Translations under genes and position numbers: made by a program
From: Vicia villosa
Lineage: Eukaryota > Streptophyta > Magnoliopsida > Fabales > Fabaceae
NCBI RefSeq assembly: GCF_029867415.1
Contig: NW_026705402.1
Location: 434,001-498,000, forward strand
Direction: 5' to 3'
DNA length: 64,000 nucleotides
Notes under the pieces: generated by a model
Databases searched by the model: none
Told to the model about the DNA's origin: nothing
What the model saw: only the letters and a program-made list of their open reading frames with translations
In this document: positions 62,101-64,000 of the stretch, piece by piece
How positions within the stretch are numbered: the first letter of the stretch is position 1
Layout: each line of letters starts with the position of its first letter

Positions 62101-63032
62101 ATCATCCATTCTCCGGCAGCGACAATGTGAACCAGCAATCACATGGCAACGAAGATTCTGCATCGGAGAAAGATGCCATGGAGGAGATTTCTCAACCAGA
62201 AAAACCAATTTCTCAAGGAACTTCGACTCCCGATGTAAAAACTATTCCTGAGACAACTTCGACGCCTGCTCCTACGAAGCTTACTCCTTCGGAGCTTGAA
62301 CAACTTAAACAAACTGATCCTCTTGGGTTCCTAAGGGCTATCATGAATGTGAATACTTCTTCACTTTCGGAGCCTGATGTCTCTCCAGCTGTAACTGCAG
62401 ATTCTAGTGACAAGGAAGATACTCCTAATCTTCTTCGACAGATAAAAGAGAGATTCTTTGGGGTCAATCTTGTAGATGTTCTCAACTGGGACCCTGTTAA
62501 AAGCTACAACTTAAATCAACTTTTAAAGAAAGTAGATTTGCTTCAAGTTTCCCCAGAAGTCTCAGAGATGATTGTTCTGCTAGGCTCTCTCCTTGAACAA
62601 CTCCAAGCTGACATTCTTCGAAAGCAAAACGTCGAGAAAGAATTGTCTGAGATAGTGGCCTCTCATGACTCTTCATGGAATTCTGCTGTGGAAGCCACAA
62701 AACAAGGTGAAGCCCTCAAGTTTAAACATTCGGCGAATCAAAAAGCCATTGATGAATATGAGAAGAAAATCAGCTCCTGGAAACAAGAAATAAAAATGCT
62801 CGAGGGCAAGATAAAGGAAGCTGAAAGTAGCCAAGCAGCCCTCCAAGAATCTAACCAACAAGATTTGCTCGAAGTGGTGCAGTCAGGAATCAAACATTTC
62901 GAGACTGCACAGAAGTTAGTGCCAGAGATCGAAAAGTTGAAGAAACAAAGGGCACTAATTGAACTTCGAATGTCCTCATGGGAAACTCAATATCTGAAGA
63001 TCAAAAGGGATCTCCCTGAGGACTTTAGCTAG
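59103..63032 (+). CDS. Plant mobile domain (PF10536)/coiled-coil protein, 5 exons, antisense cargo of Tat-like element 2
   Basis: Exons 59103-61191, 61256-61380, 61458-61724, 61803-61872 and 61954-63032 join at GT-AG borders into 1209 codons plus TAG. No stop or shift was seen. The N-terminal 400 residues hold the aminotransferase-like plant mobile domain: NTFHLPCGMVTPTLFDVAAI followed by TGLRPTGE, then WLSRCAFCSRS and GPFWLLQLWLNATFE. A basic Ser/Lys/Pro-rich region (GSKRKASS, KKKHKAV, RKGKKASP), possibly a nuclear signal, spans exons 2-3. Exon 5 gives an acidic stretch and a long coiled coil (about the last 180 residues, with YEKKISSWKQEIKMLEGKIK). PMD proteins include MAIN and MAIL1, nuclear factors in gene and transposon silencing, and many copies ride in retroelements. 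Function here is unknown. Confidence 0.82.
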
Positions 63033-63585
63033 ATGTCTTCAATCTTGTTTCATTTGTTGGATTTTTATTTTGTAATCGAGACATATAATATTTGTACGCC
63101 TGACTCCCATTTCTATCTATAATATTTGCTTGCATTAATTTTAACAAATCTTTCAATTTTCTGCTAAATATATCTTTAGATTTCCTACAGTGCTTTTATT
63201 AAATACAACATGTAGAACCTGAACATCCTTCGCAGCACTCTTGCCTCTAGACTTGACGTTTCCACTTCTTCTAGCCATAATCATTATTAAAAGTGACGTC
63301 ATTTTCTCCAAAACGTCGGTTTTTAAGACGTGCGTGCATCAGTTTAATGATTACTTCTCAACTTCCAAGGGCGGGAAACGGCGGAGGCCATAACTTCTTA
63401 CTTTGAAAAACGAACCGCAGTCTAATCACTCATTAAAAATGTAAAACCAACCTTCAGTATTCTCCTTCTATATAAAGGGTTCCATATCACTTTTATTTCT
63501 TCATTCAAGTATTTCTTCCCCAAACCAAAACACAGAAAAAAGAGAAAACACAACTCTTTCCTCTCAAAGACCATTTTTCCCTGAA
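63033..63585 (+). promoter_or_regulatory. 3' UTR of the PMD gene, then promoter and leader of the next gene
   Basis: Poly(A)-type words lie at 63070-63140. A palindromic bZIP-type box TGACGTCA is at 63294-63301, a second ACGT core (AAACGTCGG) at 63312-63320 and a TATATAAA box at 63469-63476, 110 bases before the ATG at 63586. A short minus-strand frame starts at 63278 (MARRSGNVKSRGKSAAKDV) and is of doubtful meaning. Confidence 0.6.
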
Positions 63586-64000
63586 ATGGCTGGAATTCTC
63601 TCCTTTAACGATCTCAAAGCTCTCATCAAGGGTGAGTTCAGACTTGATGAGGATGAACTCGTTCGTCATTTCATTAACATTGAAAATCTCTTTGCTAATC
63701 AGGAACTGAACTTCTACTTTGAGGAAGTCCTGGAGGGTGCCATCTACCCTAATATGGTGGCAGAGTTTTGGATGAATGCGTCTTTACGCATGGACCCTGA
63801 AGGTAGAGCCACCATTGATTCATCCGTTCGACATGCTCACCTTAGCATTACCCCCACCACTATTGCCAATCTCATAAGATGCAATAACTCCGGAGCAACT
63901 TTTGATGATAATGTTTTCAGCATGACTACTCATATCATGTTGAGAACACTCATGGATAGTGATCGCTACAGCGCACAAACCATCAGGATTTGGCACCAAA
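63586..64000 (+). CDS. Putative plant transposon protein (Transposase_32-like), N-terminal 138 codons, partial
   Basis: An open frame from ATG 63586 runs to the window edge without a stop. It begins MAGILSFNDLKALIKGEFRL. The segment YPNMVAEFWMNASLRMDPEG, then SVRHAHLSITPTTIANLIRC, resembles the N-terminal core of the 'putative plant transposon protein' family (PF20167). In that family a 'vrEFY-N' motif precedes a strand and an 'is-IN-ll' helix. The context is a TATA box 110 bases upstream and an A-rich leader, on the same strand as the PMD gene. The start is the first ATG after the TATA box. The family call is from memory of its pattern and is moderate; no function is proposed. Confidence 0.6.
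   Translation, partial: MAGILSFNDLKALIKGEFRLDEDELVRHFINIENLFANQELNFYFEEVLEGAIYPNMVAEFWMNASLRMDPEGRATIDSSVRHAHLSITPTTIANLIRCNNSGATFDDNVFSMTTHIMLRTLMDSDRYSAQTIRIWHQ

Larger units (their letters stand above)
57702..64000 (-). mobile_element. Tat-like element 2, 3' part with antisense genes, continues beyond the window
   Basis: LTR, PPT and then plus-strand genes, the same layout as element 1. No gag-pol of this element is inside the window. That the third gene (from 63586) belongs to the same element is inferred from its strand and the lack of an intervening LTR. Confidence 0.55.

Noticed and set aside
63142..63278. Short minus-strand frame starting MARRSGNVKSRGKSAAKDV as a divergent gene
   Set aside because: Too short, no domain, no supported promoter; possibly the relic of another cargo gene but not supportable.

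Overview
This is nuclear DNA from a flowering plant, almost certainly a legume and most likely tribe Fabeae (pea, vetch, lentil or grass-pea). The signs are four host genes with plant exon-intron structure, dense nested LTR retrotransposons, an Ogre-lineage element, SIRE/Maximus-type copia LTRs, and AT-rich introns and spacers. The species cannot be fixed from sequence alone.

Host genes. (1) A SHOU4-like membrane protein, 9312-13965 (+, 4 exons, 434 aa). (2) An EHD1-type dynamin-like ATPase, 18247-21969 (-, 15 exons, 542 aa). (3) A RIN4-like NOI-domain immune regulator, 32510-33942 (-, 4 exons, 232 aa). (4) A DUF3537 multi-pass membrane protein, 35064-37383 (-, 4 exons, 432 aa). Every exon set was joined by hand at GT-AG borders and stays open to a natural stop.

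Repeats between the genes. 1-1627 is the 5' end of a minus-strand SIRE-like copia element (LTR, PBS, gag start). 2130-3930 is a decayed copia gag split by a solo LTR. 5580-8480 holds LTR-like repeats, a long ATGT microsatellite and a decayed copia pol. A 5'-truncated LINE and a probable tRNA-derived SINE sit in SHOU4 intron 1. 14870-17640 holds an inverted-repeat element and a LINE remnant. A 733-bp Harbinger-type MITE lies at 22307-23039. 23824-28300 is a decayed Tat-like gypsy element with a decayed antisense gene near its 3' side. 28483-31246 is a SIRE-like LTR next to a deleted chromovirus that carries a solo LTR.

The right third (about 40.5-64 kb) is a four-layer nest. A copia element (40556-42852) is interrupted by a minus-strand Tat-like element whose 3' LTR is 42853-43476. 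That element is split by a very young, complete but pol-less Ogre derivative (43541-55453, two 3469-bp LTRs, TSD CCATG). It is then cut again near 57702 by a second minus-strand Tat-like element. Both Tat-like elements carry, next to the 3' LTR and antisense to the element, spliced protein-coding genes: a Transposase_28-type gene (55788-57714), a five-exon plant-mobile-domain/coiled-coil gene (59103-63032, 1209 aa, no disruption seen) and a third gene running off the window (63586 onward). These antisense cargo genes are the most interesting content.
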